DNA of 64,000 bases, taken from positions 310,001 to 374,000 of the forward strand of contig NZ_JBHULI010000025.1 of the NCBI RefSeq assembly GCF_042684365.1, read 5' to 3'. Positions 51,930 through 60,320 of this stretch are shown here, in pieces. A program made the position numbers and the translations under genes. Position 1 is the stretch's first letter. Every line of letters starts with the position of its first letter. Under the pieces are notes generated by a model, which saw nothing but the letters and a program-made list of their open reading frames with translations, was not told the DNA's origin and did no database searches. The stretch comes from Gracilimonas halophila (GTDB lineage Bacteria > Bacteroidota > Rhodothermia > Balneolales > Balneolaceae).

Positions 51930-53996
51930 GTGGATTATTTACAGTTTGAAGGGCGCCTTAAACATAAAAAAGGACATTGGGTTTGGGTCAATTTAAGAGG
52001 TAAAATTTATGAATGGTCTCCATCAGGTAAAGCCCTGAAAATGTTTGGTACGTTACAGGAGATCATGCAAAGAAAAAAAGCTGAAGAAGCACGTAAAGAA
52101 TTACTCGATCGGTTTGAACATATTGGCCACCAAATTCCGGGAGTGATCTATCAGTATAAACTTTTACCCGATGGCAGTTCCTGTTTCCCATATGCAAGTT
52201 CGGGTATTGAAGATATTTATGGAGTAACGCCAGGACAGGTTAAACAAGATGCTACGCCTGCTTTTAAAGCAATACACTCTGATGATTTTGAAAAAGTAAG
52301 TGCATCCATCAATGAATCTGCAGAAAATATGACCTCCTGGCAAGATACCTATCGTGTGAATCTGCCTTCAGGTGATACTATTTGGGTTGAAGGAAATGCA
52401 ACTCCACAAGAACAGGATGATGGAAGTATACTGTGGCATGGATATATCCAGGATATTTCTGAGCGAAAGAGGAAAGAAGAAGCTCTCAGAGTTAGTGAAG
52501 AAGCTTTTAGGAGGAATTTTGAAAATGCTGCCATTGGTATGGCCTTACTTGATGAAAGTGGATCATGGCTAAAGGTAAACAGGCGTATGTGCGAAATAGT
52601 GGGTTATTCTGAAAAAGAATTGATGGACCTTACGTTTCAGGATATCACTCATCCTGAAGACCTTGATTCGGATTTAGAGTACCTGGATGAAGTCATCGCT
52701 GGCAAAAGGGAACATTACCAGATGGAAAAGAGGTATTTTCATAAGAATGGGCAAATCGTTCAGATTATTTTGGCAGTTTCTGTAGCCAGAGACAGTGAGG
52801 GTGGAGTATTATATTTTATTTCACAAATAATCGATATAACAGCAAAAAAAGAAGCGGAACGAAGACTCAATGAAGCTTTAAACAGTCTACAGGCCATTCT
52901 TGATGCCAGCACGCAAGTTAGCATCATTACTACAGATACTGAAGGAACAATTACTCAGTTCAATAAAGGTGCTGAAATGATGTTGGGGTACCGTGCGCAA
53001 GAAGTTGTAGGAAAGCAAACGCCACAACTCATTCACCTTGAGGAAGAGATTGAGCAAAGAGCTAAAGAATTATCTGAAGAGTTAGGAAAACCGGTCCGGG
53101 GTTTCGATGTATTTGTTGAGAAGGCCAAGCAGGGCGAAGCTGTTACAAAACAATGGACATATAAAAGAAAAAATGGGAGCACTTACCCGATACTGTTATC
53201 AGTAACGGCAATAAAAAGAGAAAATGGAACTTCCGGTTTTCTGGGAGTGGCAACTGATATTACTCCTCTTGAAAAGGCTAAAAAAGAACTTCGTTTGCTA
53301 CTGAACATCAGTGAAAAGCAAAATGAGCGTCTTAAAAACTTTGCCCATATTGTCACCCATAATCTACGATCCCATTCGGGAGGTATTTATGGGATGTTAG
53401 ACCTAATTGAAGATGAATATCCGGACATCTTTGCCAATGAATATGTTCAGCTTTTAAAGAGTGCAGGTGATAATCTAAAAGAGACGATCGAAAACCTAAC
53501 TAATATCGTGAAACAAGGGTTTGTTGAAGAGGATGAGCTTCGAGAAGTAAATCTTAAAAAAGTGGTGGAAAGTAATATCAGTTCAGCAGTAACTATTGTA
53601 AATGAGAATAAAATGGATATCATCAATAAAATTGACGAAACCATTAAACTGAGAGTTATTCCTGCTTATCTTGATAGCATTATTATGAACTTTCTTACCA
53701 ACGCTATTAAATACAGCAGCCCTGAAAGAGACAGTTATGTGAAAATTCATACCAAAAAATCTGAAGATTTTGTCCAGCTAATATTCGAGGATAATGGGAT
53801 AGGCATTGATCTTAATGAACATGGGAATGAACTTTTTGGTATGTATAATACCTTTCATGATAACGAAGACTCGAGAGGAGTAGGGCTTTTTATAACAAAA
53901 AACCAAATTGAGTCGTTGGGTGGCCATGTTGAGGTAGAAAGTGAGGTAAACAAGGGAACAAGCTTTAAAGTATTTTTACCCAATTCTAAGGATTAG
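51930..53996 (+). CDS. PAS-PAS-PAS histidine kinase fragment (3' part of the broken kinase)
   Basis: The longest surviving part, 688 residues, with only a GTG available at its start. It contains the end of PAS 3 (LQFEGRLKHKKGHWVWVNLR), PAS 4 (about residues 65-180, GVIYQYKLLPDGSSCFPY), PAS 5 (about 195-305, IGMALLDESGSWLKVNRRMC), and PAS 6 (about 315-445, VSIITTDTEGTITQFNKGAE). The H-box is NFAHIVTHNLRSHSG (about 469-483), and the ATPase has NFLTNAIKYSS (N-box), FEDNGIGIDLNEHG (G1) and SRGVGLFITKNQIESLGG (G2). All catalytic boxes look intact, so this part could still function if expressed. No response-regulator gene is adjacent. Confidence 0.75.
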   Translation: MDYLQFEGRLKHKKGHWVWVNLRGKIYEWSPSGKALKMFGTLQEIMQRKKAEEARKELLDRFEHIGHQIPGVIYQYKLLPDGSSCFPYASSGIEDIYGVTPGQVKQDATPAFKAIHSDDFEKVSASINESAENMTSWQDTYRVNLPSGDTIWVEGNATPQEQDDGSILWHGYIQDISERKRKEEALRVSEEAFRRNFENAAIGMALLDESGSWLKVNRRMCEIVGYSEKELMDLTFQDITHPEDLDSDLEYLDEVIAGKREHYQMEKRYFHKNGQIVQIILAVSVARDSEGGVLYFISQIIDITAKKEAERRLNEALNSLQAILDASTQVSIITTDTEGTITQFNKGAEMMLGYRAQEVVGKQTPQLIHLEEEIEQRAKELSEELGKPVRGFDVFVEKAKQGEAVTKQWTYKRKNGSTYPILLSVTAIKRENGTSGFLGVATDITPLEKAKKELRLLLNISEKQNERLKNFAHIVTHNLRSHSGGIYGMLDLIEDEYPDIFANEYVQLLKSAGDNLKETIENLTNIVKQGFVEEDELREVNLKKVVESNISSAVTIVNENKMDIINKIDETIKLRVIPAYLDSIIMNFLTNAIKYSSPERDSYVKIHTKKSEDFVQLIFEDNGIGIDLNEHGNELFGMYNTFHDNEDSRGVGLFITKNQIESLGGHVEVESEVNKGTSFKVFLPNSKD

Positions 53997-54309
53997 AGAA
54001 ACTTGAGGGTGATCTATTACAAGTTTTTCGAGCGGTTTTTCCCATTTCAATAACTTAACTTTTAATTCGTAAATGATAGCGAAATCGTTTCCCATTGGTA
54101 TGGTACAGTACAAAAGAATGACTAATTAAGCCTTTTCCAGACACTATAAACCTCTTTTTTAATCCCTAAATATCAAGGAGACCGGGAAGTAACTGCTGCT
54201 GTCGCTTTAGTTTATCCTATTTTTGGGACCAGATATATAAATGTTTTCTAATTCTGTTATGTCTTTTAGTTCAATATAATGAGCCAAATAAAATAAATAC
54301 GTTAGGCTT
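53997..54309. other. 313-base intergenic region
   Basis: Between the kinase locus and a small membrane protein gene. It is AT-rich near 54220-54309 and has no recognised ORF, tRNA or terminator. It may hold the promoter of the gene at 54310; I could not place one with confidence. Confidence 0.4.
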
Positions 54310-54756
54310 ATGGGACAGCAGCAGTTACTTCTTGTGATATTAGTTGTGGTTTTAGTAGGAATTGCAACAGTTATCGCAATTACAGTTTTTGGAGACGCTT
54401 CAAGTTCTTTGAACAATGATGCGGTACGTCAGGACCTGATCACTATATCAGCTTCTGTGCAAAGTTATCTTCAAAAACCCCCAATGATGGGTGGCGGTGG
54501 TGGAAGCTTCGAAGGTTTTGATTTTACCAAAATTGCTTTCCCTGCTGAAGAGATCAGTGATGACGGAATGCATGCTAGAAATGCAAATGGGGTATACCAT
54601 ATTTTCAGTGTCAGTTCAACGGAAGTAGGTTTATGGGGTGAGCCGATGATGGAAGTAGGCGGCCCGGTAGATATTTCTTCATTAGTTTCTGATTCTGATT
54701 ATTATGAACTTATAGTAACCAAGAATGACATTAGTTGGAGTAATACCCCGAACTAA
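54310..54756 (+). CDS. Single-pass pilin-like membrane protein, family unknown
   Basis: A 148-residue protein starting MGQQQLLLVILVVVLVGIAT: a hydrophobic N-terminal helix (residues 5-29) with no basic leader and no prepilin-peptidase motif, followed by a 115-residue outer domain. The helix then beta-rich domain outline is pilin/pseudopilin-like, and I recall similar MGQQQLLL-starting proteins in Balneolaeota/Rhodothermaeota, all of unknown role. A glycine stretch (MMGGGGGSF) at about residue 60 is a flexible break. It is convergent with pdxB (12-base gap). Likely an envelope protein anchored in the inner membrane. Confidence 0.7.
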   Translation: MGQQQLLLVILVVVLVGIATVIAITVFGDASSSLNNDAVRQDLITISASVQSYLQKPPMMGGGGGSFEGFDFTKIAFPAEEISDDGMHARNANGVYHIFSVSSTEVGLWGEPMMEVGGPVDISSLVSDSDYYELIVTKNDISWSNTPN

Positions 54757-54768
54757 ATGAGATGAATT

Positions 54769-55878
54769 TTAGTCGGTTATCCCAAGAGTCTTCAATTCCG
54801 AATATTCATTAAGTAATTCTGTCCGGATCTTTAGAAAGGGATATTCATAACGGTACGGCCATTCATTCCTGAGATTTCGAAAAAGGACTTTTTTATCCGG
54901 GCGGTCAAATAAGTCACGAAGGGCAGCTTCATATCCTTTTATAGGATGGAGTCGGGTTAAGATCCCTGTCAGGTTGTATTTGATGTGGGCAAAATCCACA
55001 GTCTTGGATACATTCTTGTACTTAGAAATAGCCGGTTCAATATCGAAGTGCGCCACCAGTTTATCGCAGACGATCTTAGTGGCATTGATCTTAGCTTGTT
55101 CCGAATATCCTGCAATATGAGGGGTGGCTATGTAGGCATGTTTTGCTACTTTGGTATTGAAGTCGGGTTCTTTTTCCCAAACATCGAGTATATAGTTTTC
55201 CACCGACCCTTCCACAAAGTATTTCATTAGCGCGAGCTCATCCACTACTCCGCCCCGGGCGGCATTTATGATCAACTTGAATTTTCGCCCCTTTAATTTC
55301 TCTTCGTTAAGCCAGTGATAGGTTGGGTGCGCTCCTTTTTTTGTCAGAGGTACATGAAATGTCAGGATATCACAATTCAATACTTCTTCAAGGGATGCGG
55401 AATTGAAATCGGGATCTCTATCTTCTCTTGGCGGATCATATTCCACACATTCGACCTCAAATTCTTTTAACAACTCTACTACCGCAGAGCCTGCTTTCCC
55501 TACGCCAATAACTCCAACTTTCCCTAGTGGGAAATCGGGTTTATGTTCTGCTTTCCAAAGTAAGAGGGCGGTCATTACATATTCAGCTACAGCACGTGCG
55601 TTACATCCTTTGGCATCGGCAAGGGTGATGCCTTTTTGCTCCAAATACTCATTGTCTAAATGATCGGTTCCTGATGAACCCGTTCCGATGAACTTCAATG
55701 ATGGTGGAATGGAGGGAAGCGTAACCTCATTTATATGAGTGACAGTTCGTACCAAAAGCGCATCGGTATCATCGAGATCAGGTATTCCATGGGAAGGGTC
55801 GTAAAGATTTAATTGGGTATGGGGAGGAATGAGCTCCTCAATTTTATACAGATTTTGGTCGGCTAAAATGTGTATCAA
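54769..55878 (-). CDS. pdxB: 4-phosphoerythronate dehydrogenase
   Basis: Second step of de novo vitamin B6 (pyridoxal phosphate) synthesis by the DXP-dependent route: oxidises 4-phosphoerythronate with NAD. Seen: MIHILADQNLYKIEELI (start), FIGTGSSGTDHLD (about residues 62-74), the Rossmann loop GKVGVIGVGKAGSAVVELL (about 118-136), catalytic Arg in NAARGGVVDELAL (about 206), Glu in DVWEKEPDFN (about 235) and His in IATPHIAGYSEQAK (about 252). The C-terminal extension of about 100 residues distinguishes PdxB from other D-isomer dehydrogenases. It is a single gene, convergent with the pilin-like gene. Many PLP enzymes in this window (ltaE, kynU, aminotransferase) need its product. Confidence 0.93.
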   Translation of the reverse strand: MIHILADQNLYKIEELIPPHTQLNLYDPSHGIPDLDDTDALLVRTVTHINEVTLPSIPPSLKFIGTGSSGTDHLDNEYLEQKGITLADAKGCNARAVAEYVMTALLLWKAEHKPDFPLGKVGVIGVGKAGSAVVELLKEFEVECVEYDPPREDRDPDFNSASLEEVLNCDILTFHVPLTKKGAHPTYHWLNEEKLKGRKFKLIINAARGGVVDELALMKYFVEGSVENYILDVWEKEPDFNTKVAKHAYIATPHIAGYSEQAKINATKIVCDKLVAHFDIEPAISKYKNVSKTVDFAHIKYNLTGILTRLHPIKGYEAALRDLFDRPDKKVLFRNLRNEWPYRYEYPFLKIRTELLNEYSELKTLGITD

Positions 55879-55929
55879 AAAGTGTGATTTGAGTGAGAAA
55901 AAAAGCTGTTTAAATCCTATACTTAAGAT

Positions 55930-57273
55930 ATGGATTCAAAATACAATATAGTTTCGATTATACGCAAAAAACGGGACGGACAAACTCTCCTGAAAGAAGA
56001 AATTAAATATCTCATCGATCAATATACTGCAGATGAGATCCCGGATTATCAGGTAAGTGCGTTTTTGATGGCTTCATTTCTGAATGGACTGAATGATGAG
56101 GAATCGGCTGCATTGACGGAGTCGATGCTACATTCAGGGCAGATCGTCGACCTCTCACATGTATCGGGGAAGAAAGTGGACAAACACTCTACGGGCGGAG
56201 TCGGGGATAAATTATCACTGATCCTTGCTCCAATTGTGGCAGCAGCCGGTGTCCCTGTTCCGATGATCTCAGGTCGGGGTTTGGGCCATACCGGTGGTAC
56301 ACTCGATAAGCTGGAATCTATTCCCGGTTTTACGGTTGATATGGACTTGGCCCGCTATAAAGAGATCATAGGGAAACATGACTTGGTGCTGGCAGGGCAA
56401 ACTGCTGAGATAGCTCCTGCCGATAAAAGGTTATATGCCCTTCGGGATGTGACTGCCACGGTAGAGTCTATTCCCTTGATCGCCGGAAGTATAATGAGCA
56501 AGAAGCTTGCAGAAGGTATTGATGCTTTGGTGCTGGACGTTAAAGCCGGCTCCGGAGCCTTTATGAAAACGACAGAAGATGCCATTAAATTAGGAGAGGC
56601 ATTGGTTGGAATTGGTACTCAGTTTGATAAAGAGACCATTGCCTATGTTACGAATATGAACCAGCCCCTGGGATTTAAGATCGGGAACTGGCTGGAAGTG
56701 GAAGAATGTATTGATGCCATGCATGGAAACGGACCGGATGATATTATGGAGATCACTTATCTGCTTTCGGGGACGATGATCTATCTAGGCGGTAAGGCTG
56801 AAACAGTTAAAAAAGGAATTGAGATCAGTAAAGAAATGATCGATACCGGAGCTGCTTTTCAGAAATGGCTGGATATTGTGGAAGAACAGGGAGGCGATGT
56901 GGAAATGATCAAATCTCCGGATAAATATCCTAAAGCAGAGTATGAGTTTGAGATCAAATCTGATAAGGATGGCTTTATTTCTGAAATGGATTCATTTGAG
57001 ATAGGCATGGCTTCCGTTCAACTTGGAGCTGGGCGGGAGAAGAAAGAAGATGATGTAGATCCGCAGGCAGGAATTGTGCTTAAAAAGAAAATTGGAGACA
57101 AAATTTCAAAAGGTGAAACAATTTTGACCGGTTACACGAACAAGCCACTAGCAATAGAAGCTGCGAGCGATCAATTGTTCGGGGCAGTGACTATTGCCGA
57201 GGCTAAACCCGAGGAGGTGCAAATGGTGAGTTATACCATTGACAAAAAGGGCAGCAGGGCATTTGAGCTTTAA
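55930..57273 (+). CDS. Pyrimidine-nucleoside / thymidine phosphorylase
   Basis: Phosphorolyses thymidine or uridine to the base and (deoxy)ribose 1-phosphate. The signature KVDKHSTGGVGDKLSL (about residues 82-97) with the catalytic His, ISGRGLGHTGGTLDKLESI (about 114-132), GQTAEIAPADKRLYALRD (about 156-173) and DVKAGSGAFMKT (about 201-212) are all present. At 447 residues it is normal for the pyrimidine-nucleoside phosphorylase group. Uracil released by it could be recovered by upp at the window start. It is 51 bases downstream of the divergent pdxB start. Substrate preference cannot be fixed by sequence. Confidence 0.93.
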   Translation: MDSKYNIVSIIRKKRDGQTLLKEEIKYLIDQYTADEIPDYQVSAFLMASFLNGLNDEESAALTESMLHSGQIVDLSHVSGKKVDKHSTGGVGDKLSLILAPIVAAAGVPVPMISGRGLGHTGGTLDKLESIPGFTVDMDLARYKEIIGKHDLVLAGQTAEIAPADKRLYALRDVTATVESIPLIAGSIMSKKLAEGIDALVLDVKAGSGAFMKTTEDAIKLGEALVGIGTQFDKETIAYVTNMNQPLGFKIGNWLEVEECIDAMHGNGPDDIMEITYLLSGTMIYLGGKAETVKKGIEISKEMIDTGAAFQKWLDIVEEQGGDVEMIKSPDKYPKAEYEFEIKSDKDGFISEMDSFEIGMASVQLGAGREKKEDDVDPQAGIVLKKKIGDKISKGETILTGYTNKPLAIEAASDQLFGAVTIAEAKPEEVQMVSYTIDKKGSRAFEL

Positions 57274-57348
57274 CTGCTTGAAATACACTAATAATCGGTT
57301 AATTTAGTTTGTAGTTTAACAGGGCATTTAAAAATAAAGGAAAGTATT

Positions 57349-58101
57349 ATGTTTCAACGATTTATCCGCGCTATAAAATCTATGTTCGGTGGCTTGATAA
57401 GCTCAATGGAAGACCCAAAACTCATTCTTGAGCAAAATATTCGGGAACTGAATGACCAAATTCCCCAGATGAATGAGAATATTGCTACGGTTAAAGCAAA
57501 TTTACTCATGCTTCAAAAAGAGAGGAGCAGAAACGAAAAATCAATTCAGGATCTTACTAACAAAGTACGATCTGCTATTCAGGCAAACCGTGATGATATC
57601 GCCGAAGGATATGCGCTTCAGCTTGAGAAGGCCAAGGAAAGTTTGGTGCATACCGAAGAACAGCTTCAATTTGCGGAAAGAGCCTACGAAAAGGCTTTGA
57701 AAGTGAAGAAAGTGTTCATGAAGGAAAAGGATCGCAAAATTCAGGAAGCCAAAGAAGCACTTCGTGCGAGCGAGCGCTCCGAATGGCAGGCTAAGATATC
57801 TGATACTCTTGAACAATTTGAAGTTGGTGGTATAGATCAGACTCATGATGAGATGATCAATCGCCTGAATGAGCGTTCTGCCAAGAATGAAGCTCGAATG
57901 GAGATCGCTTTAGACAGTATTGATACTGAAACCATGGAGATTGAAGCGAATGCTGAAAAGCTTCGTGCCAAGTCATTGGTAGAGCAGTTTAAGATGGAGA
58001 TGGGAGATAAGAGTGGTTCCATTAACATCGATGAAGAAGCACCTGCCAAAGAAAAGGACAGCTCCAAGACCGTGGGCAACAAAGAAAAAAGCAGCTCATA
58101 G
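57349..58101 (+). CDS. pspA: PspA/IM30 (Vipp1) family envelope-stress protein
   Basis: ESCRT-III superfamily protein that assembles on damaged inner membrane. It starts with an amphipathic helix (FQRFIRAIKSMFGGLISSME) and runs as coiled-coil helices to about residue 225; ILEQNIRELNDQIPQMNENI is typical PspA alpha-1. The C-terminus beyond about 226 is an added low-complexity tail rich in Lys/Glu/Ser. Total 250 residues (usual about 220). It heads a tight run with two coiled-coil genes (9-base gap, then an overlap), suggesting a Psp module unlike the proteobacterial pspABC. Segment EARMEIALDSIDTE (about 184) has a close match in the next protein. Confidence 0.93.
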   Translation: MFQRFIRAIKSMFGGLISSMEDPKLILEQNIRELNDQIPQMNENIATVKANLLMLQKERSRNEKSIQDLTNKVRSAIQANRDDIAEGYALQLEKAKESLVHTEEQLQFAERAYEKALKVKKVFMKEKDRKIQEAKEALRASERSEWQAKISDTLEQFEVGGIDQTHDEMINRLNERSAKNEARMEIALDSIDTETMEIEANAEKLRAKSLVEQFKMEMGDKSGSINIDEEAPAKEKDSSKTVGNKEKSSS

Positions 58102-58110
58102 GAAATTACC

Positions 58111-58575
58111 ATGAGTACCAAAGGTGAAGAAGATCGCGAACGGCTCAAAGAAGAATACAAAGATCATTATCGGCGTATTAAAGAGGCCAAGGAACGTCTG
58201 AGAAAGGCGGAGCAAAAAGGCAAGATCTCCCAGGCCGTTCAGAATATGAATGCGGATGGGCTGTTGGAGTCCGTGGATGAATTCCTCGGAAAAGTTCGTG
58301 AGAAAGTCACCCATGTGGAAGCCCGGCTGGAAGTAGCAATGGACAGTCTGGAAGACGAAGACACTACAGCTGAAAGTAAGATCAAAAAAGAAGAACTGGA
58401 TGAGGAGCTGAAAAAGCAAAAGGCGAAGCAAACGCTGAAACAAGTGAAAGCCGAGATGGGCATGTTATACAACGAGATCGAAAAGCATGCGGACGAAATA
58501 CGAACGGAGAAAACCATTGGCAGCAAGAAGCCTTCTCCTGAAAGCACGGATAATTCACCGGACACCAAAACATGA
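58111..58575 (+). CDS. Half-length PspA-related coiled-coil protein
   Basis: A 154-residue soluble, highly charged coiled-coil protein. Its central part, SVDEFLGKVREKVTHVEARL followed by EVAMDSL (about residues 53-79), aligns with the preceding PspA at THDEMINRLNERSAKNEARM followed by EIALDSI (about 164-190): D-E-x(4)-[LV]-x-E-[RK]-x(4)-E-A-R-[ML]-E-[IV]-A-[LM]-D-S-[IL]. A second match, TLKQVKAEMG against LVEQFKMEMG, follows. So it looks like a PspA paralogue without the N-terminal membrane helix. The gene is 9 bases after pspA and overlaps the next gene by four bases. A regulator or capping partner of PspA polymers is a fair inference. Confidence 0.75.
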   Translation: MSTKGEEDRERLKEEYKDHYRRIKEAKERLRKAEQKGKISQAVQNMNADGLLESVDEFLGKVREKVTHVEARLEVAMDSLEDEDTTAESKIKKEELDEELKKQKAKQTLKQVKAEMGMLYNEIEKHADEIRTEKTIGSKKPSPESTDNSPDTKT

Positions 58576-59456
58576 GTGACGAACTAAACATCAATTACAC
58601 CCGCGAAGCCTTCATGAATCCCATTAACCTGGGAGTGTTGCTGGTTTCTACCTTAACAGCTTTTTTTATGACCGGAATGGGTGATTTCTCAAGCTTATTG
58701 CTCACCACGGTTTTTGGGCTTGAGCTGATGTATCTCGGTATTGTTCCAAAATTACCTCGATTCCGGAAAAAACTGGAATTGAAAAAGATTAAAGAACGTC
58801 ATGCGGCAAATAATGAAAAGGAGCTATTTCAGTCGCTGGATAATAAATCCCAAAAACGATTCCTGGTGCTAAAGCATCTTGCAAAACTGGTTCAGGAAAA
58901 TTTTGAGAAACTACCGTACAGCTCACAGGGCCTGCTTAATAATATCGGCAAGAAAATTGATGAGCTATTAGGAAACTATCTGACCCTTCTTGATCTGATC
59001 AAACGATATGAAGTGTATTTGAATACTTCCCTTGAAAGCAATCTGAAAGAAGAAGTGGTTCGGCAGATCGAAGAGATCAAAACACTGGAATCAGAGAAAC
59101 TTAAGCGCACAAAAGCACGCCGTGTGGCTATTATGCAAAAACGATTGAAAAAATTCAGCGTAGCTAAAGAAAAATATCTGGTTTGTGAAACTCACCTTGA
59201 AACCATAGAAGATGCCGTCAGATACATTTATGAGCAATCTATGACCATGAGTAACCCAGAGGAGATCGGATTCCAGCTCGATAACCTGCTTACCGAAGTT
59301 GAAGAAACTTCACAATTGATTGATGACTTAGATCAGGATATTTTTCCGGAGTATACAACGGAGTGGGAGAATGAAATGGATTTTGATTCCATTTTAGATG
59401 AACTCTCTACTGAAGTTGAAACGGAAATCAAACCCGCTAAGAAAGTCAAAGAATAA
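58572..59456 (+). CDS. Membrane-anchored coiled-coil protein in the PspA run
   Basis: A 294-residue protein with two N-terminal hydrophobic helices (about residues 17-36 and 41-59; INLGVLLVSTLTAFFMTG and FSSLLLTTVFGLELMYLG) and a long cytosolic coiled coil (about 65-240) ending in an acidic tail. I do not recognise the family. Its start overlaps the half-PspA stop by four bases, and the enoyl-CoA hydratase begins 2 bases after its stop. Topology predicts both helices forming a hairpin in the inner membrane with the bulk inside the cell, suiting a membrane docking platform for PspA-type filaments. Confidence 0.7.
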   Translation: MSDELNINYTREAFMNPINLGVLLVSTLTAFFMTGMGDFSSLLLTTVFGLELMYLGIVPKLPRFRKKLELKKIKERHAANNEKELFQSLDNKSQKRFLVLKHLAKLVQENFEKLPYSSQGLLNNIGKKIDELLGNYLTLLDLIKRYEVYLNTSLESNLKEEVVRQIEEIKTLESEKLKRTKARRVAIMQKRLKKFSVAKEKYLVCETHLETIEDAVRYIYEQSMTMSNPEEIGFQLDNLLTEVEETSQLIDDLDQDIFPEYTTEWENEMDFDSILDELSTEVETEIKPAKKVKE

Positions 59457-59458
59457 AC

Positions 59459-60238
59459 ATGGATCAGTCTTACGAAACGCTGCTTCTCGAAATCGATGAA
59501 TCAGGAATTTGCACGCTCACCATCAATCGCCCTGATAAACTAAATGCACTAAACAATCAGGTGCTCGAAGAACTGGATGCAGCTGTTGATTCCATCAAAG
59601 AGAACTGCAAAGTGAAAGCGCTGGTTATAACCGGAGCAGGGGAAAAGGCTTTTGTTGCCGGTGCTGATATCAAAGAATTAAGTTCTCTTGATCCTGTTAC
59701 CGGAGAGAAGGTTTCCAAAAAAGGACAGGATATCTTTCAGAAAATTGAAGACCTGACGATTCCTGTGATCGCTGCGGTGAACGGGTATGCATTGGGAGGA
59801 GGGTGTGAGCTTGCTATGGCTTGTCACTTACGCATTGCCTCTGAAAATGCCGCACTTGGCCTGCCCGAAGTTAGTTTAGGACTGATACCCGGCTATGGAG
59901 GAACTCAACGTCTGACCCAATTAGTGGGAAGGGCAAAGGCGCTTGAATTCATCATGACCGGCCGGCAAGTGAAAGCTGATGAGGCTTTTGAGGTTGGACT
60001 CGTAAATCAGATAACTGAGCATTCAGCCATTGATGAAGCAAAATCTATGCTGAGCAAGATCTTGAAACAAGGACCTGTTGCTATTAAGAATGCATTACTT
60101 GCAGTTAAAGAAGCAGGATCAGGAAACGGATATGAGTCTGAGGCAAGGTTATTTGGAGAATTGTGTGGTACTGCTGATTTTAAAGAAGGAACCGGCGCTT
60201 TTCTCGAAAAGAGAAAACCCAATTTCTCCGGTAAATAA
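59459..60238 (+). CDS. Enoyl-CoA hydratase / isomerase family protein
   Basis: Crotonase-fold enzyme, 259 residues, that hydrates 2-enoyl-CoA in fatty-acid breakdown or related pathways. Oxyanion-hole segment AGEKAFVAGADIKELSSLD (about residues 60-78), GYALGGGCELAMACHLRIAS (about 105-124) with the first catalytic Glu region, and LGLPEVSLGLIPGYGGTQRL (about 130-149) with the second Glu. ARAKALEFIMTGRQVKADEA-like region (GRAKALEFIMTGRQ) is standard. It begins 2 bases after a PspA-run gene and looks co-transcribed, but its metabolic job does not obviously fit envelope stress, unless lipid turnover is involved. Confidence 0.93.
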   Translation: MDQSYETLLLEIDESGICTLTINRPDKLNALNNQVLEELDAAVDSIKENCKVKALVITGAGEKAFVAGADIKELSSLDPVTGEKVSKKGQDIFQKIEDLTIPVIAAVNGYALGGGCELAMACHLRIASENAALGLPEVSLGLIPGYGGTQRLTQLVGRAKALEFIMTGRQVKADEAFEVGLVNQITEHSAIDEAKSMLSKILKQGPVAIKNALLAVKEAGSGNGYESEARLFGELCGTADFKEGTGAFLEKRKPNFSGK

Positions 60239-60309
60239 GAACTAATTATTGTTGAATGAAAGACGAACCTCCATCGGGTAGCACATCAGTAGTAACATTT
60301 GACATCAAC

Positions 60310-60314
60310 GGAGG
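60310..60314 (+). promoter_or_regulatory. Strong Shine-Dalgarno sequence
   Basis: GGAGG, six bases before the ATG at 60321. Such sites are rare in Bacteroidota-type genomes, where the ribosome masks the anti-Shine-Dalgarno end of 16S rRNA; other starts in this window mostly lack it. Confidence 0.6.
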
Positions 60315-60320
60315 AACTGC

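Larger units (their letters stand above)
50455..53996 (+). pseudogene. Disrupted GAF/multi-PAS sensor histidine kinase (whole locus)
   Basis: Read through, this locus encodes one kinase of about 1,180 residues: GAF, about six PAS domains and a histidine kinase core. It is interrupted three times. A frameshift lies between about 50985 and 51003, where the GAF frame (ends KEELL) and the frame beginning TIQSMNDIGTWE are offset. In-frame TGA at 51249-51251 sits in KDNL*WVRCTGR, where Arg would be expected. In-frame TAA at 51864-51866 sits in MEEEA*KIHPED. Downstream frames are otherwise clean and conserved. This suggests recent loss of function, or less likely three sequencing/assembly errors. 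The last two stops share the same frame. Confidence 0.8.

Noticed and set aside
50455..53996. Recoding of TGA (for example a TGA-reading code or selenocysteine) in the PAS kinase
   Set aside because: A TAA interruption and a frameshift in the same locus, and many genes that use TGA as a normal stop, point to gene decay instead.
58239..58568. Ser-rich antisense ORF opposite the half-PspA gene
   Set aside because: Low-complexity Ser/Phe content is what one expects opposite a Lys/Glu-rich coiled-coil gene.
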